Shown piece after piece: positions 36,708 through 47,874 of a DNA stretch of 64,000 nucleotides. The notes under the pieces were generated by a model that ran no database searches, was not told the DNA's origin, and saw nothing but the letters and a program-made list of their open reading frames with translations. The stretch is from positions 25,523,501 through 25,587,500 of the forward strand of contig JASDFA010000006.1 of the NCBI GenBank assembly GCA_035772735.1, in the 5' to 3' direction. Both the position numbers and the translations under genes were made by a program. The DNA is from Datura wrightii. Taxonomy: Eukaryota; Streptophyta; Magnoliopsida; Solanales; Solanaceae. Every line of letters starts with the position of its first letter. Positions within the stretch are counted from its first letter, which is position 1.

Positions 36708-39300
36708 TGTCACACCCCGCCTTGGGGGGTATGACTGGCACCTGGTGCCCTAGTAGGACCTGGACTGCTAACTGGTGAGCCTAAGCACATCTGGTGCCTG
36801 GCTGATCCTGAGTTAGATTTCTGGAAACAAAGGGCTATAAAACGGCTGTAAACATAGCCTCCGGCAGACTGGCCTATAGCCACCTGTACCTGTAATGACA
36901 GCTAACCAGAAACATACTTACAAGGGGGAAACCTAGACAGGCCAACAAGGCCACCATGCTGTCTAGTTATTTGTAACTCAACACAAGACTACTGTAAGAC
37001 TACATGACCGACAAGGTCACCACTATTGTCAAACTAAGGCCTCACACGACCAACATAAACTAAAATGCTAAACAGCTATAACAAACTGCACGGTGTCACA
37101 CAACCGGCTCAACTGACCACAGGGAATATATACAGACTGCAAGCCTCTAAGAATACTGATAAGATGGTCGGGACAGGGCCCCAACCTACCTGTACTGTAC
37201 AACAAAAATGAAATGATATAAACCTCTGAAATATCAAGCTCCGGATGACAGGAGCTGATGACTCTACGCTGGCTAGGATCACGAGGGATCGCCTCCTCGT
37301 CTATGAGTACCTGCAGGCAAGTAATGCAGCGCCTCACTGGGCGTCAGTACCGCTGGTACAAAGTATGCAAAGCAACTGAATTAATATAACCGAAACAACT
37401 AAATATAAATAGCATATCTAGCAAAGCTGTGTGGCAGGAGACAACTGTATCTGAAGAAACTGATAAGAACTGAATCATGCTTTTTGTACTGATAAGGCGG
37501 AGGCGTACCTGTAAACGCGACGGCCTGTTGTCTAGTAATTAGTGTATAACACATAAATAGATATACAAGTAGCAAGCAAGAGCCAATACCAACCCCCATA
37601 AGCCGGATGGTGCCAAGCAAGCAAACAATCTATATACCCCTACCCGGGTCAAAACAAACCAAAAATAAGTCGCTCCACTCATCTGCTCACTTCGGAGCTC
37701 CTCTACCGACCCCCTGGGTCTCCAGCTCGGGCCATAGCCTCCGATATAAATAACCGTGTCTGAGTCCGAAGGACTCCTGTGTAGACAGTAACAGATAGGG
37801 TCTATTTCCCCGGAACTCTCCTCGGGGCTATCTAAAACCGGAGCTACACCTGTAATAAGATCTGTACTGTAATGTATCTGTATTTGTTCCCTGGGCGCTT
37901 GCGCACAACAGAGCTATCTGTACTGTAATGCTGATCAGCCTGATATGGGGAAAACTTCATCCCATCTTCATCCAAACTGGGGACGGCATGCCACTCCTTG
38001 GAGCGACGTAAACCCACCCGCTCAGTGGATGACACGATTACCAACCCAGGGGCAGCGAAGACGCTCAATAAGGTGCCCTCACGCCACATCAAGTCTCAAC
38101 AAACAAATAGCACATATAAATAGCAAGCATGTATAACTAAAAAGACTATCTGAAATCTAACTTCTTATTCTGATCTCTTTCTGTATTATACTGACTCTTT
38201 ACTGATTCTGGAATCTTTATTTAACTGTGTGGCTAATCTGTAGCCAGGGTACTATCTGGCTGAATGGATAATCTGTAGCCATAACTGTCCGTCTATCTGA
38301 TCTTTCTTTACTAACTTTTATTCTGAAAATCTGCTTCTTTTTATTCTACAACATGCTTGCTAACCACATAATAAACTATACTGAATATGAGATTCTAACT
38401 CGCCCTTTGGCGTATGCTTTTCTAACTTTCGGACTGAATACGATATGGCAACACAACTCAAAATCTATTAGACTTACTTAATGCTCAACATTCAACTCCG
38501 AGAGTTTCAAATACGGAGTTTACTATGATTTACCAAGCTAAAGCTTACTAACTTGCCGAAGAACAACTTCACATACCTTAACCTCGAGTTATCCGACTAT
38601 CGGACGAGGCTCAGTCAGTATTCCAGCCAAATCTCCCCAACTGCATTCATAAACATGTCAATTAGTACTAAATACAACACTATTCTGAAGGACGGCGTTA
38701 CTTTCGATATAATTATAGCCTAAACTTAGGCTTATCGAAAGACAGTCGAAAACTTGCTATTTTTTAGATGTCCAGAAGGGAGAAGTATTCACTTCACAGA
38801 TAGGAACACATAGACACTAGTTTGGAGCAATTCCGCTTACCTTAGCCCGGTAGCTCGATGATTCATCGGCCGTATTTCACGAAACTAAATCCGTAGAAAT
38901 GCTCTCTGCTGCTAAATACCTCGGTAGCTGAGGTTAATTTGGGTTTGGGCTACGTTTGGCAGCGTAATCGAACGAAAATATATTTACCCTCTTCGTTCTC
39001 CTCTGTTCCTATGCGTTTTCTGGAAATTTCATATGTTTAAAATGGAAATAAACCGAAGTGGGGCTTTATATACTTGAGCCTGGACAGGGCCAACGTGTCA
39101 CGGAGCCAACGCGGAGGCTCCACCTCCGTGACACGTTGCCATCGAGGAGGGGCTCTGCCTCGGCTCCTTCCGCGATGGCTCGACGGGTTTCCTCGTCCGG
39201 TCTTTTCCCGGGCCTTTTCCTAGCACGTATGGCTTTCAAATATGCTTAACCAACGTGCGAATAGTTCATCTAGGTGTCAGAAATCTTACAGGATATAACA
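36708..39300 (-). repeat. 3' LTR of E3 (2593 bp)
   Basis: Runs on the - strand from TGTTATATCC (39300) to GGGTGTGACA (36708). A TATA box (TATATAAAG on the - strand, near 39065-39073) lies just downstream of a stem-loop module at 39094-39135 and a further GC-rich stretch (39136-39200). Confidence 0.92.
39094..39135. repeat. 42-nt stem-loop module (E3, left LTR)
   Basis: Perfect 12-nt arms CGTGTCACGGAG (39094-39105) and CTCCGTGACACG (39124-39135), 18-nt loop containing ACGCGGAGG. It sits directly upstream (- strand sense) of the TATA box. Confidence 0.95.
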
Positions 39301-39316
39301 TTCTCCCCCCTTTAAG
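39301..39316 (-). other. Polypurine tract of E3
   Basis: On the - strand AAAGGGGGGAGAA immediately precedes the LTR start. Confidence 0.85.
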
Positions 39317-39573
39317 AACACTCGTCCTCGAATGGAAACTGCTACTTAGAGGACTTCTCAACTCACTTATCTAGAAAAATTTCGGCAGAGTTTCCCCTGT
39401 AATATGGACTATCCCAAAAACTTGAAATGCAGAAAAGTCCAATACAGGTACTACACACAATACTCTACGATTCACTGGATAGCTAAACATCAATCTTTCT
39501 CATTTATACATACACAACTATAAAGTACTGCATAAGTAATAATAATACGAACATACCTGTCGCCTGACTAGGC

Positions 39574-42500
39574 CTAGAATAAGTGAGGATATCTAGCTTT
39601 CATATCTTCCTCAGCTTCCCATGTCATTTCCTCTCGGTTCTGTTACGCCATAATACTTTGACAGACGCAATATCCTTAAATCTCAATCTGCGAATCTGTC
39701 TGTCTAGGATAGCTACTGGAACTTCTTCGTAGGCCAGCTCTTCTGTAACCTGGATATCCTGGACTGGAACTGCTCTTGACGGGTCTCCCAAGCATTTCCT
39801 TAGCATGGACACATGAAAGACTGGACGAACAAATTCTAGTTCTGGTGGTAAGTCCAACTCATACGCCACTTGGCCAATTCTTCTATGAATCTGATATGGC
39901 CCAACAAATCTTGGGCTGAGCTTACCTTTCTTGCCGAATCTCATCACCCCTTTCATTGGAGACACTTTCAGAAATACCCAGTCATTCACATCGAACTCCA
40001 GGTTCCTGCGCCGTACATCTGCATACGATTTTTGGCGACTCTGTGCAGTCAATAGGCGTTCTCTGATAAGCTTTACTTTCTCTTCTGACTGCTGAACGAT
40101 GTCTGGCCCAATCATCGCTGATTCTCCTATTTCAAACCAGCCAACCGGCGATCTGCACCTTCGCCCGTATAATGCCTCGAAAGGCGCCATCTGAATGGCT
40201 GAGTGATAGCTATTATTATAAGCAAACTCAATTAGGGGCAAATGTTCATCCTAGCCACCACCGAAATCTAACACACACGCTCGTAACATGTCTTTGAGAG
40301 TCTGAATGGTGCGTTCGGCCTGCCCATCTGTCTGAGGGTGGAATGCAGTGCTCAATTTAATCTGTGTACCCAGACCTCTCTGAAACGACTACCAGAATCT
40401 AGCCGTAAACTGTGCTCCTCTGTCTAAAATAATGGATACGGGCACTCCGTGCAATCTGACTATCTCTCGGATATACAACTCAGCATAATCTTCGGCCGAG
40501 AAGGTAGTTTTCACTGGCAGGAAATGAGCTGATTTGGTCAATTTGTCAACTATCACCCATATAGAGTCAAGTCTGTGACTAGTACGGGGTAATCCTACCA
40601 CAAAATCCATATTTACTGCTTCCCATTTCCATAGAGGCACAGTTATGTCCTGAGTCAACCCGCCTGGTTTCTGATGTTCTGCTTTCACCTGTTGGCAGTT
40701 AGGACACTGGGCTACAAATTCAGCAATTTCTCTTTTCATACCTGGCCACCAGTAGTTTTCTTTGATATCATGATACATTTTTGTAGCGCCAGGGTGGAGG
40801 GAATAGCGAGCGCAATGTACCTCATTCATAATCTGCTGGCGGAGGCCTGAAACATTGGGAACACATAAACGGTCTTTACAACGCAGCACTCCATCCTCTG
40901 CTACCCGGAAATCTGGCGCTTTCCCCTGTGGAATTCTGCCCTTAAGCTGGACTAGGTCAGGATCTTCATATTGCCGTTCTTTCACTTCCATAGCTAATGA
41001 TGACATGGCGGTGTTCTGAATTACCGCTCTACCGTCCTCTGTTTCTGCTACACGAACGGCTAGGCTAGCTAACTGATGTATCTCCCTAACCAATTCCCAC
41101 TGCTCGGGCTGCAAATACGCCAAACTCCCCATGGACTTACGACTGAGAGCATCTTCTACAACATTGGCTTTTCCCGGGTGGTACAGAATATTCACGTCAT
41201 AATCCTTTAACAGCTCCAACCAGCGACGTTGCCGTAGATTCAACTCTCTCTGAGTGAAGATATACTATAGGCTCTTGTGATCTATATAAATATCAACATG
41301 GACGCCATACAGGTAATGTCTCCACATTTTTAAGGCGTGGATCACTGCGGCTAACTCCAGGTCGTGGGTAGGGTAATTCTTTTCGTGTTTCCTCAGCTGT
41401 CTAGAAGCATATGCAATCACTTTACCATGCTGCATCAACACACAACCTAACCCGACACCTGATGCGTCGCAATACACCGAATAACCTTCTGTACCTTCCG
41501 GCAATGCTAACACTGGGGAGGAGGTTAATCTGTCCTTCAGTTCCTGGAAGCTCTTCTCGCATGCCTCTGTCCACTGAAACTTTACTGCTTTCTGCGTCAG
41601 TTTAGTCAGAGGTGCTGCTATAGTAGAGAACCCTTCAACAAACCTCTTGTAATATCCCGCTAATCCCAGAAAGCTACGGACTTCAGTCGGAGTGGTAGGC
41701 CTAGGCCATGATTTGACTGCTTCTATTTTCTTCTTGTCAACCTGTATACCAGCATCTGACACAATATGCCCTAGGAAGGCTACTGAGTTAAGCCAGAATT
41801 CGCACTTGGAGAACTTGGCATATAACTGGCGGTCCCTGAGAATCTGGAGCACTGTCCGCAGATGAGTCCGGTGATCCGCTTCAGAGCGAGAATACACCAG
41901 AATGTCATCAATAAACACTATGATGAACAAGTCTAGGTATGGTTTGAAAATACTATTCATCAGGTCCATGAATATTGCTGGAGCATTCGTCAACCCAAAG
42001 GACATAACTAGAAATTGAAAGTGTCCATATCGGGTCCTGAATGCCGTTTTGGGAATATCTCTTTCACGAACTCGAACCTGGTGATATCCGAACCGCAAGT
42101 CAATCTTTGAAAAGTATCTGGCTCCCTGCAACTAATCAAATAAGTCATCAATTCTGGGAAGCGGGTACTTGTTCTTCACTATAACTTTGTTCAATTGCCG
42201 ATAATCTATGCACATACAGAGCGAGCCATCTTTCTTCCTCACAAATAGAACTGGCGCACCCCATGGTGAAGTACTCGGCCTGATGAAACCTTTATCTAGC
42301 AAATCTTTTAACTGCTCCTTCAACTCTCTGAGTTCTGTAGGAGCCATACAATAAGGAGGAATTGATATAGGCTGAGTGGCTGGTAATAAATCAATAGCAA
42401 AATCTATTTCCCTTTCTAGGGGAATATCAGGTAACTCATCTGGAAACACATCAGGGAACTCGTTCACCACAGGAACAGACTGGAGTGTCAGAGATTCTGC

Positions 42501-43178
42501 TCGGACATCCTGAACTCTGACCAGATGGCAAATACATGCCTTAGATATCAATTTCCTTGCCTGAAGGTAGGAAATAAACCTACCCTTTGGAGTAGCCGTG
42601 CTGCCTTTCCACTCTCGCACTGCCTCCCCTGGAAAGTGGAATCGGACCATCTTGGTCCAACATTCTATGTTAGCATAGCATGGCACCAGCCAATCCATAC
42701 CCATTATGGCATCGAAACCTATCATTTCTAACTCTACCAGATCCACTATACTCTGGTGGTTGGCAACCTCCACTGTACACCCTCGGTAAATTCTGCTAGC
42801 TATAATAGAGTCACCGACGGGCGTGGATACTGCAAAGGGCTGGCGTAATAATTCTGGTGCAATATTGAGCTTTCATGACACAAATGGGGTAATATATGAC
42901 AGAGTGGATCCCGAATCAATCAATACGTAAGTAGGGCATGAACAGATAGTCATCATACCTGTCACTACATCTGGAGACGCTTCTGAATCCCGTCTCCCTG
43001 GCAATGCATAAGTACGGCTTGAGCCCGTACTTGAGCTGGAAGCTCCTGATTTACCTCGGCCTCTGCCTACTGAACCTGAAGGCCCACGCCCCGCTGAGGC
43101 TGCTGGAGCTCGCGGCCCTGCAGATCCCCTGTCTTGACTGCCTCTACTCCCCTGACCTCTGGTCGGACAATCTCTCAT
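39574..43178 (-). pseudogene. E3 pol: protease, RT, RNase H, integrase, chromodomain
   Basis: A CCHC end (QMRDCPTRG) leads into protease with LIDSGSTLSYI (near 42912-42945) and ILGMDW-like IMGMDW. RT has CIDYRQLNK (near 42185-42215), SFGLTNAP and FIDDILVYS (41886-41915). RNase H has the YCDASGVGLGC and ELAAV boxes. Integrase has HHCC (CPNC) and the DRGAQF box (about 40395-40425). GRRCRSP and GPYQI follow. The chromodomain-like tail EEMTWEAEEDM ends at TAG 39574-39576. Stops at 42132-42134, 41265-41267, 40389-40391 and near 40253, damage near 42850, and a frameshift near 39630 within the chromodomain break it. Otherwise it has no large deletion. Confidence 0.88.
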
Positions 43179-44282
43179 CTGATGCCCCTCCTGTCCGCAA
43201 ATATAACACCCAGTGGAGCCATATTTACAAGCTCCAGAGTGTGGTCGATTACAATAGGGGCAGGGTGAGGGTGCAAATCTGCTCTGTTCTCCCCTTCTCT
43301 GCTGGGGGAACCTACTGTCCTGGAACTGCCACTGGGCTCTGACTGCCCTCTACGAACATATCTACCTCGCTGCTGCTGCTGTGGTGGAGGTGGGGGTCTA
43401 GGGGGCCTGTCTGATAGTCATGGCCTGGGTCCTCTCTGGGCTTCCCTTTGTATTTCATCTGGTCTGTCTCTGCAGCGCTGTTCCTGACTGGTCTGTCTAC
43501 TACTCTGCTGCCGCTGTCTAAGACCCTCTATGTTCTGAGCAAAAGCTTGTACTCGGGCAATGTCCATATCCTCTCGCAACGTTGCCGTCATACATGCCTC
43601 AGTATACTTTAGACCCATGATAAATCTGTGAACTCTCGCTGGCATGGTATCAACAAATGCTGGAGCATAACGGGCTAAGGAGTCAAATTATAAAGCATAC
43701 TCATGTACACTCCTCGCCCCCTGCTCTAGGTGCAGAAACTGGTCCATCCGGGCCTGCCAGATCTCTCGTGGAAAATAATGATCTAGAAAGGCCTCCGAGA
43801 AGCTGGTCCAGGTCGGAGGGGTAACATCTCTCCCTCGGGACCTTTCCCAACTCTCGTACCACAATATAGCTATATCCCGTAATCGGAACACTGCCAGCTC
43901 AACAGACTCTGAAGGGGTCACATGCATAACTCGGAATATCCTCTGCATCTGATCTAGGAAGTCCTGAGGGTCCTCTACCGGATCTGACCTAGTAAACTGC
44001 GGGGGACCCAGTGCCAAAAATTCCCTGACCCTGGAACTACCTGAACCACCTGAAGGCTCTGCTGCTACAGGTGGCGCTAGCTGGCGCTGTGTGGCCATCA
44101 TCTGTGCCAACATAACTACAGCGCTACGAACCTCCTGATCGGTTAACGAAGGCACAGGAGCTATCAGGAGCGGTGTAGTGCCCAACGGCTCCTGATGGGG
44201 GGGGGGGCTACTGAGAGGGCTATGATGAAGCCTCTACATCGCCCTCAGATCGAGCTGACTCTGACTGAAGCTGAGGCATCAT
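43179..44282 (-). pseudogene. E3 gag
   Basis: A likely start at ATG 44282 (MMPQLQSESARSEGD) is followed by an early stop and a run of nine or more C (- strand; G run at 44198-44208) that probably shifted the frame. The core is clear at 44185-43688: PPQFTRSDPVEDPQDFLDQMQRIF, AVFRLRDIAILWYESW, PPTWTSFSEAFLDHYFPREI, and QGARSVHEYAL. After a stop at 43688 it goes on at 43645-43418 (IMGLKYTEACMTATL), then a proline/glutamine-rich stretch and the CCHC knuckle near 43160-43210. Confidence 0.85.
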
Positions 44283-44547
44283 GCTGGTGCCTTCTCCTGC
44301 TGCTGTATCTAATCTCCTGCCTGTGGCAGGGTGTCACTAATCTTCCATTCTTATCTGTAGACAAAGGATACGATAAGTTTTAGGGACTCGACCCTATACT
44401 GTACTATGCTATGGCATGACTGAGTATGAAAGAAGAGTAACCATCCTATTATGCCTCGCAGCCTCCTGCCTATAGTATGTGCTGCACAACACACCCATAG
44501 ACAAGACTCTACTTAGCACGGCTTGCAGGCTCCCTGGGACACGACCT

Positions 44548-44559
44548 GCTCTGATACCA
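44548..44559 (-). other. Primer-binding site of E3
   Basis: TGGTATCAGAGC on the - strand, a full 12-nt match to the 3' end of initiator-methionine tRNA, four bases inside the 5' LTR. Confidence 0.92.
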
Positions 44560-44563
44560 AGTT

Positions 44564-47146
44564 TGTCACGCCCCGCCTTGGGGGATATGACTGGCACATG
44601 GTGCCCTAGTAGGACCTGGACTGCTAACTGGTGAGCCTAAGTACATCTGGTGCCTGGCTGATCCTGACTCAAATTTTTGAAAACAAAGGGCTATATAACG
44701 GCTGTAAACACAGCCTCTGGCCGACTGGCCTATAGCCACCTGTACCTGTAATGACAGCTAACCAGAAACATACTTACAAGGGGGAAACCTAGACGGGCCG
44801 ACAAGGCCACCATGCTGTCTAGTTATTTGTAACTCAACACAAGACTACTGTAAGACTACGTGACCGGCAAGGTCACAACTACTTTCAAACTAAGGCCTCA
44901 CACGGCCAACATAAACTTAAATGCTAAACAGCTATAACAAACTGCACGGCCTCACACGACCGGCTCAACTGACCATAGGGAATATATACAGACTGCAAGC
45001 CTCTAAGAATATTGATAAGATGGTCGGGACAGGGCCCCGACCTACCCGTATTGTACAACAAAAATGAAATGATATAAACCTCTGAAATATCAATCTCCGG
45101 ATGACAGGAGCTGATGACTCTGCGCTGGCTAGGATCACGAGGGATCGCCTCCTCGTCTATGAGTACCTACAGGCAAGTAATGCAGCGCCCCACTGGGCGT
45201 CAGTACCACTAGTACTGAGTATGCAAAGAAACTGAAATAATATAACCGAAACAACTAAATATAAATAGCATATCTAGCAAAGCTGTGTGGCAGGAGACAA
45301 CTGTATCTGAAGAAACTGATAAGAACTGAATCATGCTTTCTGTACTGATAAGGCGGAGGCGTACCTGTAAAAGCGATGGCCTGTTGTCTAGTAACTAGTG
45401 TATAACACATAAATAGATATACAAGTAGCAAGCAAGAGTCAATACCAACCCCCATAAGCCGAATGGCGCCAAGCAAGCAAACAATCTATATACCCCTACC
45501 CAAGTCAAAACCAACCAAAAATAAGTCGCTCCACTCATTTGCTCACTTCGGAGCTCCTCTACCGGCCCCCTGGGTCTCCGGCTCGGGCCATAGCCTCCGA
45601 TATAAATAACCATGTCTGAGTCCGGAGGACTCTTGTGTGGACAGTAACAGATAGGGTCTGTTTCCCCGGAACACTCCTCGGGGCTATCTGAAACCGGAGC
45701 TACACCTGTAATAAGATCTGTACTGTAACTGTATCTGTATCTGTTCCCTGGGTGCTTGCACCCAACAGGGCTATCTGTACTGTAATGCTGATCAGCCTGA
45801 TATGGGGAAAGCTTCATCCCATCTTCATCCAAACTGAGGACGGCATGCCACTCCTTGGAGCGACGTAAACCCACCCGCTCAGTGGGCGACACGATTACCA
45901 ACCCAAGGGTGGCGAGGACACTCAATAAGGTGCCCTCACGCCACATCAAGTCTCAACAAACAAATAGCACATATAAATAGCAAGCATGTATAACTGAAAA
46001 GACTATCTGAAATCTAACTTCTTATTCTGATCTCTTTCTGTATTATACTGATTCTGGAATCTTTATTTAACTGTGTGGCAAATCTGTAGCCAGGGTACTA
46101 TCTGTCTGAATGGCTAATTTGTAGCCATAATTGTCCGTCTATCTGATCTTTCTTTACTAACTTTTATTCTGAAAATCTGCTTCTTTTTATTCTACAACAT
46201 GCTTGCTAACCACATAATAAACTATACTGAATCTGGGATGCTAACTCGCCCTTCGGCATATGATTTTCTAACTTTCGGACTGAATATGATATGGCAACAC
46301 AACTCAGAATCTATTAGACTTACTTAATTCTCAACATTCAACTCCGAGAGTTTCAAATACGGAGTTTACTATGATTTACCAAGATAAAGCATACTAACTT
46401 GCTGAAGAACAACTTCACATACCTTAACCTCGAGTTATCCGACTGTCGGACGAGGCTCGGTCAGTATTCCAGCCAAATCTCCCCAACTGCATTCATAAAC
46501 ACGTGAATTAGTACTAAATACAACACTATTCTGAAGGACGGTGTCACTTTCGATATAATTATAGCCTAAACTTAGGCTTATCGAAAGACAGTCGAAAACT
46601 TGCTATTTTCTAGAAGTCCAGAAGGGAGAAGTATTCACTTCACAGCTAGGAACACATAGACACTAGTTTGGAGCAATTCCACTTACCTTAGCCCGGTAGC
46701 TCGACGATTCGTCGGCCGTATTTCACGAAACTAAATCCGTAGGAATGCTCTCTGCTTCTAAATACCTCGGTATCTGAGGTTAATTTGGGTTTGGGCTACG
46801 TTTGGCAGCGTAATTGGATGAAAATATATTTACCCTCTTCGTTCTCCTCTGTTCCTCTGCGTTTTCTAGAAATTTCATATATTTAAAATGGAAATAAACC
46901 GAAGTAGGGCTTTATATACTTGAGCCTGGACAGGGCCAACGTGTCACAGAGTCAATGCAGAGGCTCCACCTCTATGACACGTTGCCATCGTGGAGGGGCT
47001 CTGCCTCGGCTCCTTCCGCGATGGCTCGACAGGTTTCCTCGTCCGGTCTTTTCTCGGGCCTTTTCCTAACACGTATGGCTTTCAAATATACTTAACCAAT
47101 GTGCGAATAGGCCATCTAGGTGTCAAAAATCTTACGGAGTATAACA
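44564..47146 (-). repeat. 5' LTR of E3 (2583 bp)
   Basis: Partner of 36708-39300. Carries the stem-loop module at 46940-46981 with three arm mismatches, but the 18-nt loop length is kept. Confidence 0.92.
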
Positions 47147-47270
47147 CCTACGAACAGTAGATCTAAACGGATCTAGCGGAAGCAGCAAACCTAGGTGAAC
47201 AGTAGTTCGATCCGCGCACCGGGTGGTTGCTACAAATAGGGGAGGATCAATTTATCCAGCTCTGATACCA

Positions 47271-47446
47271 TGTTGATATATAACAAGAGTTTTTTGAAGA
47301 CAATACACTAGAATGGGGAAGGGAGTGCCTATATATATAGACATAAGACTACCTAAAACCCTAAAGCCCATCTGCTAACAAGTATATGGGCTAACAACTT
47401 TAAAGGTAAACATGTCTTTACCTCAGATACCATTACTATCTTCACA
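47271..47446 (-). repeat. Small LTR of copia/TRIM-like element
   Basis: TG...CA sequence of 176 bp joined on the - strand to a TGGTATCAGAGC primer site. It contains TATATATA near 47331-47340 as a possible promoter. Confidence 0.55.
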
Positions 47447-47738
47447 AGATGAGAGATTACCTATTCCATTTAAAAGAACATAATTTCCAATCTGACTTTG
47501 CTTTGCTATGACTAAAAGAAATAAAACTCAGGGTCAAACATTATATTTTGAGGGAATTTATTTGCGAGAACCAATATTTTCACATGGTCAACTTTATGTT
47601 GCTTTGTCATGAATAAAAAGCTCTGATTTTGTTAAAATGTTAATTCGCCCAACAACAACAGACAATCATGATGACTACTCCACTTACAATATAGTGTACA
47701 GTGAAATTATACAAAAACAATTCTCTTATATTATTTAA
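47447..47738 (+). pseudogene. Helitron RepHel, part 3: helicase C-terminus
   Basis: The helicase frame resumes with PFKR, LCFAMTK, KTQGQT, GIYLREPIFSHGQLYVALS and IRPTTTDN and ends at TAA 47736-47738. These are the last conserved PIF1-type motifs (QGQT and the QLYVALSR box). In-frame stops replace residues at three places, including the arginine after VALS. Together with parts 1 and 2 it gives a full-length but inactive RepHel gene spanning 22326-47738. Confidence 0.88.
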
Positions 47739-47874
47739 CTGATAATAAAAATACAATAACATAATATTATGTAAGTTGTTAGTTGCATTTTATGTTGTTT
47801 ACTATTGCAATATTTTGCGTACTTCTTGCTAATTTTATGTATATTTTCTATTGTTATTTCAGAACATCAACAAA

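Larger units (their letters stand above)
36708..47146 (-). mobile_element. Ty3/gypsy Tekay/Del chromovirus, near-complete (element E3)
   Basis: Two LTRs (36708-39300 and 44564-47146), a full 12-nt primer site, a polypurine tract, and gag-pol with all domains in order including a chromodomain-like tail. Target duplication TCTAC (36703-36707) against CCTAC (47147-47151), one mismatch. The LTRs differ at about 11 of the first 135 bases (around 92% by eye), so it is older than the Athila-like neighbour but still the most complete autonomous-type element here. About six stops and one frameshift disable it. Confidence 0.9.
36552..47446 (-). mobile_element. Small copia/TRIM-like element, host to a Tekay element
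   Basis: On the right, a 176-bp LTR-like sequence (47271-47446; - strand TGTGAAGATAG to ATATCAACA) is followed on the - strand by TGGTATCAGAGC (47259-47270), the initiator-methionine tRNA primer site. Internal sequence is short and non-coding (36552-36707 and 47147-47258). I find no left LTR, so the left part may be lost. GATTAC flanks both sides loosely. The helicase sequence ends before it and resumes after it. Confidence 0.55.

Noticed and set aside
43004..43342. 112-codon + strand frame
   Set aside because: Antisense shadow of the E3 gag end.
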